Positions 50,476-61,250 of a stretch of DNA of 64,000 nt are shown piece after piece. The position numbers and the translations under genes were made by a program. A model generated the notes under the pieces. It did not search any database, had not been told where the DNA came from, and saw nothing but the letters and a program-made list of their open reading frames with translations. The first letter of the stretch is position 1. Every line of letters begins with the position of its first letter. The stretch comes from Manduca sexta (lineage: Eukaryota > Arthropoda > Insecta > Lepidoptera > Sphingidae), in NCBI RefSeq assembly GCF_014839805.1, contig NC_051126.1, positions 10,176,609-10,240,608 on the forward strand, given 5' to 3'.

Positions 50476-53400
50476 TTAGTTAAAGTCAACGTATTTTTTC
50501 TCGAATATATGCACAGACACAAGCACTATACACATAAACGACCACAGAAGAACGAATATCGCCCACGCCGCGTTCGCAAATGGGCTTTTATATTTGTTCT
50601 CCACACCCAAGCCTAACAAACCAATGCAGTGACGCCTAGCGGACACCACCAGAAACGTAGGCATCAGATATTGAATTCCGGTGCCGGCATAAGAACCGGT
50701 GAATTCTATAAGTACACTTATATCCTCCAGGTAATACGTTAGCAACAACGGCGGCACAACAGTTACAACTGGAAACAACAATTTCCTCAACAAAAAGTTA
50801 TAAGACTCCAAACGGCTCGTGTCCAGACACAAGGACTGCAAATTATTCCTTAACGTTATAGCGATAATAGGGAAACTGGTAGAGAGAGTGAACACGGGGA
50901 AGAGAGCTAAAAAATATTCAACAATTTCAAGAAGTATGTTTTCATTGTCCGTTGGTACGAAATTTAACGTGTAGAGGTCGCTGAGTTGCGCGAACGCGAA
51001 CGCGCCCGTGAATGCTAAGAGGAGGTAGAATATGCTTATGAGAGCGTAGTCGAGAGCTAGATGCAAACCGATGTGGTTCTTCCCTCTGATGGGGCTGATG
51101 AGTCCCGGCAGAGAGTGGTGGCACATGAACGAGTACACGCATGCGCCGAACAACGTCGGCATCCCTGTGAAGTCGAATGCGGGCGGGTGTCCTTGCGGGC
51201 CTTTACCAATCAGCAAGTAGATGGCCATCGAGATCATTATTGAGAATGCTGAAACAAAGAGTGTATGAGTCAGATATTAGGCTTTAGTTACAAAAATCTA
51301 TTCGTTTTTTCTTATAGGGACACGGTAACGTATCGCCTCTGGTACTAATGGTAAGCTAAGTGGGGTCCACGATAGAGAATATAATTATGGCGGTCTGTTT
51401 AAAACCGTATATACATAGGCTGAAGCCGGAATGTGACAATTACGTAGGGTTTTATACCTTGTGTGCAAATATCCTACCACGAACGTATCACTTTTATTGT
51501 TGTTTGTGGTGAAGATAATCTAACGTCAGGGGCCTTGTTCTCTATGACACATGCTATTTTAACAGAGCGTGAGAAGACCGTACCGCACCGCATTCCGTTT
51601 AAGACAGAATATTATTCCACGCTAATATCTGGAAGATAACTTAATTGCCGTAAATTGAGTTTACACTATCCTAGAGAATAAGGTCTTAGATAACCCACCA
51701 GCTCGATTAACGAACATATCCAAGTACATAAAAAAGTTCAAAAGCATCTTGGATCCGCTGTCTTTATAAACTTAAAAACTTCAAAATAAATACGAGTAAC
51801 AGTTAAAATTACTAGACTCACCAAGCCACCGCATGAGCGACGTCAGCAGCTGCAGATACTTCGTCTTCTGCACGTTGAAGAACACGAAAGGTCCCATGAC
51901 GGCCACAAAGGTGAGCAACGCGACGCGGTACACGTCGAGCCGCGTGTACACTCCGTGCTCCACAGACGACACGTTGAAGCACGGGACTTGCTCCCAATCG
52001 TTTATGCTCGTCGTGTTGGGCACTGTGGAGCTGTCAAAAAGAAATAGCATTAAAGTCTAGTTTTTACTATCTCATCAATTAAACAGCGGCTTTCGTGATC
52101 TTGTGTATTTCTAGGTCGAATTCATACTAAATTTTCAACAATTTAAGCAGAATTGGATTTCATAGAGTAAAAAAAAATGTTACAAAAGTGGTAATTTGTA
52201 GGTTTCTTGTATGCAAGAGATCATTTGTGAACGTATAATCACTTTCCCTATACTTTTTCATTGTAATACTTCATTATTATTTAATATCTAAGATGAAGGG
52301 CTGTCCAATGCCACACAGAACTTTAAATTTCAAAATGTTTGTATTGCACCCATTACGGGTAGTGGCGTCGCTTACCATCATGCGAACGGCTTGCCAGTCT
52401 TATCATTCATTTGTATAAAAATACCTGAAGCCAATAGTTAGCGGTCACAATGCTGCTAACTTCATGTTAATGCTGGGAACATGAAGTTAGCAGCATTGTG
52501 CGAGCACACCTGTGTTCGTAATATTATATTTCTTTAAACTAAATAGTTATAACCAGTTATCAGTTAGCAATAATACCTGTAGTTAATAAAAGAAATCGAA
52601 GTCGCCACTTCCACATGTTTATTACAATAAGCAGCTGATTAAATAAGTCCAATATCATATTGGAATTGTTTCGTTAAATTCTGTTTATTATTAAAGCATC
52701 GAGTATTCGGACTTCTTAATTGAATAATTTAAAATGATCAAGAAATAGGAGTAAACTTAGGGCTGCCATCCGTTCGGAATTCCCCGGATTTGTTCTAGTG
52801 TCCAAGGGTAGTCCGGCAAGGGTTTTTAAAAATGTCCGGTTGTAACACGGACACTTTTGTTGTCAGGGGAAATCCAATTGTTTTTATAGATAATCGATAA
52901 ATTAAAATAAATCTTAATTCAAAATTCATAATAACCCACATTCAAGAAAGCACGACAAAATAGCCGACGATCGAACGCCCCACCTGTGCCCCTGCGCGTT
53001 GCAAAAAATATTTTTTCAGAGGTGTCCGGAGAAAAACCCATATTTTGCCCAAATGTCCGCAATTTTTGCCGTGTTTATCGGCAATTTCGGTGATGACAGC
53101 CCTATGTAAACTTATATTTATTAAATTCATGCCTTTATCTGAGATTGGGTAGGTAGAGTTACCTACTAGAATAGGTATGAAAGGGTCGATGAATTTTATT
53201 TCAATCACATAATATTATAGATGACCAGCTCAATCACCTTATATACAAATCAATTAATGTACACGCCAATTAAAGCGTTATCAACCCACATAACAACAGG
53301 ATTTCCTTTTGTGTGCAAAGAGTTCATTAGTAAAATATAATATATTGATTATGTTATGCATAGGTTCCGGTTAGCTGTTAATCATTTATGTCATATACGA

Positions 53401-56400
53401 GGTAACAGATAAGATATTGAATATTTTAGATTTATAATTATTTATAGCAGTATAGTAAATTCCTACTTTAGGTATTGAATCAAACTCTATTTTCTGCAGC
53501 ATCCAAAATAGTTGCTACTTTTCATATTTACATACCTAGAAATGTGATATTGGACGAAAATAATGAGTATTTAAAATTAAAAAAAAAAACATCTTTACCA
53601 CGTAGGCGACTTTACGCCTTGACGTACCATAAGTGTAACCACGTAGGTTACACTTATGGTACGTCAAAACAATGCATAGGAATAATAATGATTATTTCTA
53701 AATAACAATTAAAATTACTTATATAACTATGGACATTTCAAATTAAGGATAAAATACATAAGGAATAACAAGGTACAAACCAAAGTAACCAGTTTGACAT
53801 TATATACTTAATGGGAACTTCGTAATGTTATTGTTCATACATAAATCAGAAGCTTATTTATCAAAATATAGAAGTAAATCACATTATTACTTAAGTATTT
53901 ACAAAGAAAAAATATTTATATAATAAAAAAAATAAAAATCATTTTTTATATTCTAACTTAGAATGGCACAAATGTGTGGAAATATCTGACAATGTGTTTA
54001 GTACAGTGTTGTTTGAATGTAATGGATATCAAAGAGAGGTTTTGCATTACTCAAACAGAAGTATATAAATTGTCAACTTAATAGGGGGTCAGTATATACC
54101 AATGATAAAAGAAGTATAGAGGATGGGTGATATGGTCACGTGACATGCGGCACATTTAATGCATAAAATGGTGCCGACTCCGCCCCTTACAATAGTGATA
54201 TGCTAGTACCGAAAATTTTGTATCGACATCGAAGAATTAAGAGAGACAAACAAGCCCCAAAAAGATCAAATACGAAAGGGGTTAGGAACTACCATAATAT
54301 AAATATAACAAACCATAATGTAAACAAACAAACTGAAACTGATTTATAAGTAACAATTGTTAAACAAAGCAGTACCTGTTGTGACAAACATCCAGTTGTG
54401 TTTGATCTATATTTGTATGTTGCACTATTCCTTGCTAAAAATTTAAGTTACAGATTAAGATATTTATTTAATACATGATAAATGGAATAAGATAGCGTAG
54501 CCAGCAATTATTTGGTTGGTTTTATTTTATTTTATTATTATGCTCTTTGATCGAGAACCATAACTATGGTTCAGCAAACTAAAATCAATGACCGTAAAAA
54601 TGGTGGTTAAGATAATCAATTATAATAATTATTTGCAATAACAACAATATGATTATGTATCTATTTCCGTGCATGCAAAGATTGCTCGAAACATAAGACC
54701 GCCAATTGTAAAAATATATCTTACATTTCATCTTTATGTTGTTTCTTTTATGTTTATCTATTCTTTTATGTAACAATTCTAATTTTATTCATAGCAATAT
54801 TATATTAAAGTAATATTACTATTAGGTGAAGTATAATAATCATTACTATTTTACTTATCGGGAATATTGTTGGAAAACAGTTATCTTTACTCGCGTTAAT
54901 TAAACGTGTGGTTTATGCATATCTTCTCAAAATGTAAAGATATATGTATTTGGTGTAGGATTCCAATCACGTCGCTCAATATTCTCAATTCATTTTGCCT
55001 TGGTTTTTAAATTTTTTGGTTATCTTAAAAAAATATTCTAATTTCACTTAGTTTGTCGTTCTGAATAATACAATATTGATGTGTGCTCTAACATTCTTTC
55101 AAAGACAAAACCGTAACTGATAAACGGGCGTCTGTTAAAATATCGATATCAATAATTTCTAAACAAATCCACCCACCCATCCCTAAGCTCGTGTGTAAAC
55201 AAACATAATGATTTTAATGTGTATAAATCACGCCTAAAAGGGTCCAAAGCTTAACAAACCAGATCCACATATAATTTTAATTGATAAAAACACATCCAAA
55301 AAGTAAATATACAAAGATATTTGCTAATTTTCGGTAAAACAGTTACTAACCTATGAAAAGATATTTCGGGGTCTTTCTTGCGTGAATTCGATTTGCATCC
55401 TTTCACACAACACTGAGTCATTTTCGAAACTTAACAAATACACTAATAAACACACTGAACAATTGAGAATATGATTATATTACTTTAAATTCAATATTTA
55501 TGAAGATTTGTTTACATCGTCTGACACTACATGTACTTGCTGACTGGCCCGCATAAAATGAGCGTTTCTGCCGCAAGGCGGTCCCAGTGTGTTGAAGTAA
55601 ACGAAATAGTGCCATATGCGAAGAAAGCAATTATTTTTGTCTTTTTGTTGCGTTCCAAATAAGCTTTGAGTAAAAGAGATAGACATATATATTGACAATT
55701 CTGCGTCGATTTCCCTAACATAAATATAACTTATTCATATAGCTAACTTTTGAGGCCTGTCCTCTTTATATTTAGTCATTGGTATATACTAATAGAAATA
55801 AGAGATGCCTATATCCCAGCAGTGGAATCCTATAATATAATGTGAATATTTAATGATTTCTTATGTATACGTGAATGTTAGACATCGAAATAAAACTTTT
55901 TTGTTTTCAATTTAATCGAGTTTTTTTTTTATATTTTAATTTTCTATCCATTTTCTCCCGACGTTTCGAACACTTTGCAGCCTACCTTTGATCGCGGTGA
56001 AGGTCGTCCGAAAAATCAACATTACAATGTCTACCTACATTTTACATTTATTTAATTTTTAAATTAGCTGATGTCGGATGGAAACATCGGGAGAGAATTT
56101 AAAATATAAAAAAACGGAATAAATCCCGAAAACTAGTTTTATATCAATGTGATTGTTTTCATATATTTATTGAATGGAGGTCAATATATTACACTTACCA
56201 AATAACATCCATGACAGACTTGGCAACAGCGGCGGAGTATATCGACAAGTCCCCATACAGGTACACACACAGCGTGCAGTAGAACATGGTGCGGCCGGTC
56301 CTGTTGAGGAACAGATTCGCCATTTCCCCGAGCTCCACGCGCCGGTCCAGGCTGTAGTATCGCGACGGTATCGTCTCGCCGCAGACAAGCGGCTCTTCCA

Positions 56401-59400
56401 ACTCGCCGTAGTTACGTGATGCTGTCTCATCTTCCGAATCCTGCTCTTGTATCTGGAAGGGCAAACTATACTGAGACTCTCAACAGTCGAAGCCAATGTC
56501 CAGCAGTGTGTGGCTGCTTTTTTATTATTGTATTATTATAGTCACTTAGGACAGGAATATGAAATATGAAACAGTGAATATAATTAGAGTAAGTGGCAAT
56601 TTGAAATATATATTTTTTTCTGATGTAATAAAGTTTAAATTATATTTTTTTTCATCGTGCATAATGCTAATACAATATCTATATGTGCAATAAAAATTCC
56701 ACAAAAATAATTTCTAACAAACCTTTTTTATTTACTATGTCAGTCATAATATTTTACATGGTGAATAAGAAATAGTTATCAGTACCATACAATTGTGTAT
56801 TATGTTATAATCAGCATGACTTAACCATGAAACGTAAATATTGATAAGATTTATTGAAATAAATAAAATTGTAACACTTGTGATTTTGTCATGAGTTCCA
56901 TTAACTATGTGTTTATCGGCATGTTACCAAGACCCAAACACACACATGCAGACAGCAATAGTTTTATATTATGCTGTCTGCAGACGCACATTGGCCCGAC
57001 TTTTTTACGGGCTAAGTGCGGAAAAAGGAGCCCATAACCATACCATAACAAACCATAACCATGCTGCCTGCAGAACATATGCGCAATTTTTATCACTAGT
57101 TATGTTAAAGCTGTACACCGCCAGAGAGAAGATAATAAAATGTAGCTCATTTCTAGTGACATAATTTTTTTTATTTACTACCTTGTGACTATTTCTCAAA
57201 ATAAATGTATGTTACGAAATAGTTTTTATGAAATATAAAAATTTTTCTGTTGCATGTTTTGTTTTGTTTGCTTACTGCTGAATGTATTTCTATATATTTT
57301 AAACTATGAATATACTAAGAGAAAGAAAAATAAATGAGTAAAAATTTAATAAAAACTATTTTGTTACATAAATTTATTTTGTGACTATACCTATTTATAT
57401 TTATGTAAAACACGACCACAATACACATAATATTTTCTTTTAGTTAGTTGAAGTAAAAACTAAAAAAAATAGTATTAAATTTTGTTTGGAGCATAAGATG
57501 CGGAATGTAAAAAAAACAATATTGCAATGCCATCCAATAATTTTTTCTCTTAACTCGCATGACAACTGATAACATTCTAAAATATGTATGCAAAATCAGA
57601 CATTCTCTACACATTATGTTTTAAAAATATACAATGCCCATATCATAAATGTCACGGATGATATCATTGAGTTGAAAGAATGTGTATATTGTTGACAACT
57701 TTCACAATACAGCTATAAATAGTAATGCAATATTTGATAATAAATTCATATTTTATTATTTCAATACAATAATAATATTAGCCCTGTATTATATACTTGC
57801 CCACTGCTGAGCACGGGCCTCCTCTACTACTGAGAGGGATTAGGCCCTAGTCCATCACGCTGGCCTAGTGCGGATTGGTAGACTTCACACACCTTCGAAA
57901 TTCCTATAGAGAACTTCTCAGGTGTGCAGGTTTCCTCACAATGTTTTCCTTCACCATTAAAGAGAACGATGAATTCACAAAGAATACACACATGATTTTT
58001 AGAAAAGTCAGAGGTGTGTGCCCTCGGGATTTGAACCTGCGGACATTGGTCTTGGCAGTCCGTTCCACACCCAACTAGGCTATTGCCGCTTTCAATACAA
58101 TATCACTCTTATATTTATTTTATAGTAAAAACATATTCTTTTTAGCAATCACACAAATGACTTCTGTATCATGTTATGTTCAATAGTTTAACCATTTGTT
58201 GGTCAAAACTAATTACAGAGCCAAATTAGGTTTTGAATTTCTACACATTGCTTTAGACTACTAATAAAATAATCTTACTCTATTGCAAGTCTAAAAACCT
58301 TATACATCTACTTATAAAACTTTATACTATACTGTATCTTAATAATAAAACAATATTAAATCTACTCACACTTTCTCTCTGAATAGATTGAAGCCGCTTC
58401 CATTTGAAAACAGCATTGGCACAAGCCATAGTCTCTATAACATATGTGGCGTTCATAAAGCTCATGAATGCCAGGAATACCAGAGATATGGTGCTTAGGC
58501 CCCATCCTGCTCGAGCAAATGCTGCTGGGAGTGTGAGCGCTCCAGTGCCCACTATCAAATTAAATATATATATTAAGCCCACCTGTGGATAGACAATTTT
58601 ATTAAATGTTTTATTTTACTGGAAATTTTTGTTTAACTTATGTTATTTGAACAGTTGTTTGTAAGACTTGAAGAAATGGCATATATTGTAACAATAGAAA
58701 ACATTGTTGATATATACAGTAGCTTTAGTGTATTCAAGTCAACAGTTCACTACTGTTTTGAAAACTGAAAATAGATTGATTTTAAAACCGAAAATAAATA
58801 TATAGATAGTAGTAAAGATTTAAAGCAAATCACTTAATTATACTCACAATAAGGTGATGTTCTACTATTAAAAAAAATGTGGTCAATTACAATTTTTTTT
58901 ACAGTTTTAGTTTAAGGTAGTTTAAAATTTTATATGTTTGTCATATTTAATGTAGATATTTTATAAACTGAGCAAGCAATTAAGAAATGGAGTCATTTAA
59001 TTTCCTATTTTAAATTAAGCAATACAACTTACAAGTAATCACTATGAATAAAAATAATATTTTTTATTTATTAAACAAATGAAATATTATAAATATCATA
59101 CAATATTTAATAACAAGTCAATACACCTTGCTACATTAAACCATATTGCCCCTTGTTGCTAAATGAGTAGGCGTAACGAAATAACGACTTGTACGAATTA
59201 AGGACAAATAACAGTTACTTGTAAACAAGAGAGAACAAAGGAACACAAGTGGGTACCTCATAATAACTCATTTTATTTTAAACGGATATGTACTAAGATT
59301 AATCCTTGGCATATGTTACTTTAAAACTATATTTTCTTATAATATTTCGTATAATTTGATGAATAAATCGCTTACCCATACAGAATATTGATCCCCAGCC

Positions 59401-59453
59401 TCTCCGAGAGGCATTCTTAACCGTCGTCTCAGACCCCAGAATCGACGAAACAT
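50476..59453 (-). CDS. TMEM104: transmembrane protein 104 (amino-acid transporter fold)
   Basis: Five exons with matching phases: 59453-59376, 58582-58370, 56452-56199, 52030-51822 and 51248-50476, giving 508 residues (human 496). TMEM104 is a multipass membrane protein related to the SLC32/36/38 amino-acid transporters; its substrate is not established. Exon 1 encodes a short N terminus ending GDQYSVW, joined to VGLIYIFNLIVGTGALTLP, the first membrane helix with the family GTGAL motif. Exon 2 continues through YVIETMA. Exon 3 has the hydrophilic loop (GELEEPLV), RVELGEMANLF and VYLYGDLSIYSAAV. Exon 4 holds a Cys-containing lumenal loop with an NTT sequon, then GPFVFF and VQKTKYLQLLTSLMRW. 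Exon 5 carries the remaining helices with YSFMCHHSLPGLI, FPVFTLSTSFPIIA and GSYAGTGIQYLMP. Start: ATG 59451-59453; Met at 59412-59414 is a shorter alternative that fits the human length better. Confidence 0.95.
51335..51480 (+). repeat. dispersed repeat, family C, copy 3 (diverged)
   Basis: Shares AATGGTAAGCTAAGTGGGGT, GGCGGTCTG and TATATACATAGGCTGA-type blocks with 27905-28140. TMEM104 intron 4. Confidence 0.5.
52335..52420 (-). repeat. dispersed repeat, family A, fragment
   Basis: On the minus strand it reads GCAAGCCGTTCGCATGATGG then TAAGCGACGCCAC, matching the 5' half of family A. TMEM104 intron 3. Confidence 0.55.
52446..52500. repeat. perfect 23-bp hairpin in TMEM104 intron 3
   Basis: Arms 52446-52468 and 52478-52500 are exact reverse complements around a nine-base loop. 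Confidence 0.9.
52751..53113. mobile_element. hAT-like MITE with 8-bp target duplication
   Basis: GTAAACTT flanks the insert on both sides (52751-52758 and 53106-53113). The element 52759-53105 starts AGGGCTGCCATC and ends GATGACAGCCCTAT, so the terminal repeats pair apart from two bases. The interior has repeated GTCCGG words and no coding frame. Confidence 0.75.
53619..53667. repeat. perfect 22-bp hairpin in TMEM104 intron 3
   Basis: Arms 53619-53640 and 53646-53667 are exact reverse complements around ACGTA. The word CCACGTAGG occurs both at the hairpin apex and about 40 bases upstream. Confidence 0.9.
55351..55421 (-). CDS. orphan first exon of a THAP-domain protein
   Basis: From ATG 55419-55421 the frame reads MTQCCVKGCK, then ISFHR, and ends at a good splice donor (GTTAGT). 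Cys4 and Cys9 with GCKSN and SFHR match the start of the C2CH zinc-binding THAP DNA-binding domain (compare the pattern CxxxGCxN...SFHxFP). Animal THAP genes often have a short first exon ending at about this point. The rest of the domain (FP, the conserved Trp, the CxxH pair, AVPTIF) was not found in the 5 kb downstream on this strand. It lies inside TMEM104 intron 3, same strand. It could be the start of a gene with distant exons, or a relic of a THAP-bearing transposon or retrocopy. Confidence 0.5.
55835..56155. repeat. foldback repeat related to 5010-5215
   Basis: The left part has TTAATGATTTCTTATGTATA and AATGTTAGACATCGAAAT, matching the 5010-5215 copy. The outer arms (TTTCTCCCGACGTTTCGAA on the left, AACATCGGGAGAGAATTTAA on the right) are imperfect inverted copies. 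The centre holds CACTTTGCAGCCTACCTTTG. It lies in TMEM104 intron 3, close to exon 3. Confidence 0.6.
57781..58092 (-). mobile_element. tRNA-derived SINE, family E
   Basis: On the minus strand it starts GCGGCAATAGCCTAGTTGGG (A box TAGCCTAGTTGG) and has the B box GGTTCAAATCCCG about 35 bases later. The body includes CACACACCTCTGAC, GAGAAGTTCTCTATAGGAA and CAGTAGTAGAGGAGGCCCG. It matches a layout I know from abundant lepidopteran SINEs. TMEM104 intron 2. Confidence 0.8.
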
Positions 59454-59459
59454 ATTTCG

Positions 59460-60370
59460 CAACTTAAACACAACATTGCTACAAGACACCTGGCACTGAA
59501 ATGGCAATTTATAGAATTTATCAGCGATAAAATACCTATCAATATTACCAAGTTGTCATTATCAATACAAATACACAACGCATGTATTTCGATTTACGAA
59601 TTGCGAGTTTATTATGACACCTCGGAGCTCGGAAATTGTTGAGTGTTGTTGAGATTTGACAAAAGCAGCTGCCAGTTGCCAGTATTTATATTTAGAATAT
59701 ACTATTTCTACATCTATTTTTATGTATTTCAATAATGTAAAATTTCCCAGAAATCATGTCTACTAATTATTGGAAAATAAAAATACGAAAGGAAGACTAT
59801 ACTAGACACATAAATAAAAACAATGAAATATATCGAAACCAAAATAATATGAACTTAGTCCATTCCGTAACATAATTTAAATATTAACTAAAAGATACGT
59901 TTTCCTTTTTTATAATCCTATAAAAGTGAAATACGTAATATTATCTACTTTTTAACGCTTGATTTTAAAGAATTAAGAATCTTTAATTATTATTTACTCA
60001 CGGAATAATTTAGCATGTGAGTAACGTATTATCATTTTGTATGAGATCCCGAGCGTTTTTAGCCCTGAATTCAGGAACGAAAAAAGCGACGTGTAATTCA
60101 GCTTTTATCATTTACTTATATCGTAAATACTTTATATATTAAGCTTTTTATATCAATTTAGTTTTATGAATAGTTTATGTTGATGTGTAGAAGAAATCTG
60201 TTATAAGCCACGAATTACAGATTTTATATCGTCTGGCAGTCCTACATTTAACAGCTTACACCACGACTAGTGACATCTATTGTCAAATTAAGGACATAAG
60301 GATAATAGAGCATAAGGAGAGAAACGTTTGTGTTAAATTCTGAGGACTGACTGAGGATAATATAATTGTC
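59460..60370. other. intergenic DNA upstream of TMEM104
   Basis: Includes the presumed TMEM104 promoter just past 59453, which I cannot delimit. AT-rich, no gene or clear repeat. Confidence 0.4.
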
Positions 60371-60376
60371 ATTTTT

Positions 60377-61250
60377 CTTAAGGTGGTAGCAAAATGTATG
60401 AAAATGGACCTTGAGCTACCACCTTAAGATTAAATTTTACATTGTAATTACATATTTCGAAACATAAGGCTCTGAGAAATTATTTCGGTTTTCTAGGATG
60501 AAATCATTTTTTGGAATTGTCCGACACGACGCAACACAATATCTCAGTTCGAAAACCATCTAGCAACTTGTCCAAAATGTTAAGTTCCATGTTCACAGAC
60601 CACGCACACCAAAGAACAATCATATGATAAAATTTTAGATACCTACCACTCTATCGACAGATCGAGGACTGTAAATTGAATTATGCAAGTACTAGGGACT
60701 TGGCTACTGCTGTTTCAGCTATATCAATGATACGGGTCCCTCACTTTAAGGGCCCCTTCTCACCCATACACTACCTTAACCTAAGCGGTCGCCCAAAAGG
60801 TTGAGTTTAATATTTTAAAAACTCTAAAGTGAGAACTATGCCTCGATTATTAAATTATCAAAAATCTTTCTACTTAAAATTTAAGCTCTCTTTTTACAAT
60901 CGTGCTGGATCCAAATATTAGTAGAAGGTTCATACATTTGGCTTTAATCTGTAACAGTATTGGCAGTAAAAATTTAATTACGTCTAGTTAGTGATAGTTC
61001 TCGCAGTTGAGAAGAAAAATGTAAAAATAATTAATAATCATGGATATTTCTGCCTTTAAAATTTCGTCATATTAAATTTTAAAGGCCGAAATATCCATGA
61101 TTATTAATTATTTTACGTTTTTCTTCAACTTCGAGAACTAATCACTAACTAGACGTGAATTTAAATTCTTTACTTGCCAATACTTGTTTAGTTACCCAGA
61201 TTAAAGCCGAAACAAAATGTATGAAAATGGACCTTGAGCTACCACCTTAA
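60377..61250. mobile_element. inverted-repeat element bounded by TTAAGGTGGTAGC
   Basis: TTAAGGTGGTAGC (60378-60390) and its complement GCTACCACCTTAA occur at 60415-60427 and again at 61238-61250. The block AAAATGTATGAAAATGGACC precedes both right-hand copies. Inside, 60931-61060 and 61080-61226 form a large imperfect palindrome. The TTAA ends recall piggyBac-like insertion sites, but no transposase is present and the nesting is unclear. Confidence 0.55.
60931..61226. repeat. large palindrome, about 130-bp arms
   Basis: The left arm (TTCATACATTT ... ATAATCATGGATATTTC) is mirrored by the right arm (GAAATATCCATGATTAT ... AAATGTATGAA) with a short AT-rich centre near 61070. Confidence 0.85.

Noticed and set aside
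54376..54434. Possible 59-bp extra exon (minus) between TMEM104 exons 3 and 4
   Set aside because: It has AG/GT borders, but the incoming phase gives a stop, and exons 3 and 4 already join in phase with the Cys-Ser of the human protein.
54585..54776. 63-residue minus-strand frame with loose similarity to TBC1D16 exon 4 in another frame
   Set aside because: The similar run is only about a dozen residues and ends in a stop; likely chance.
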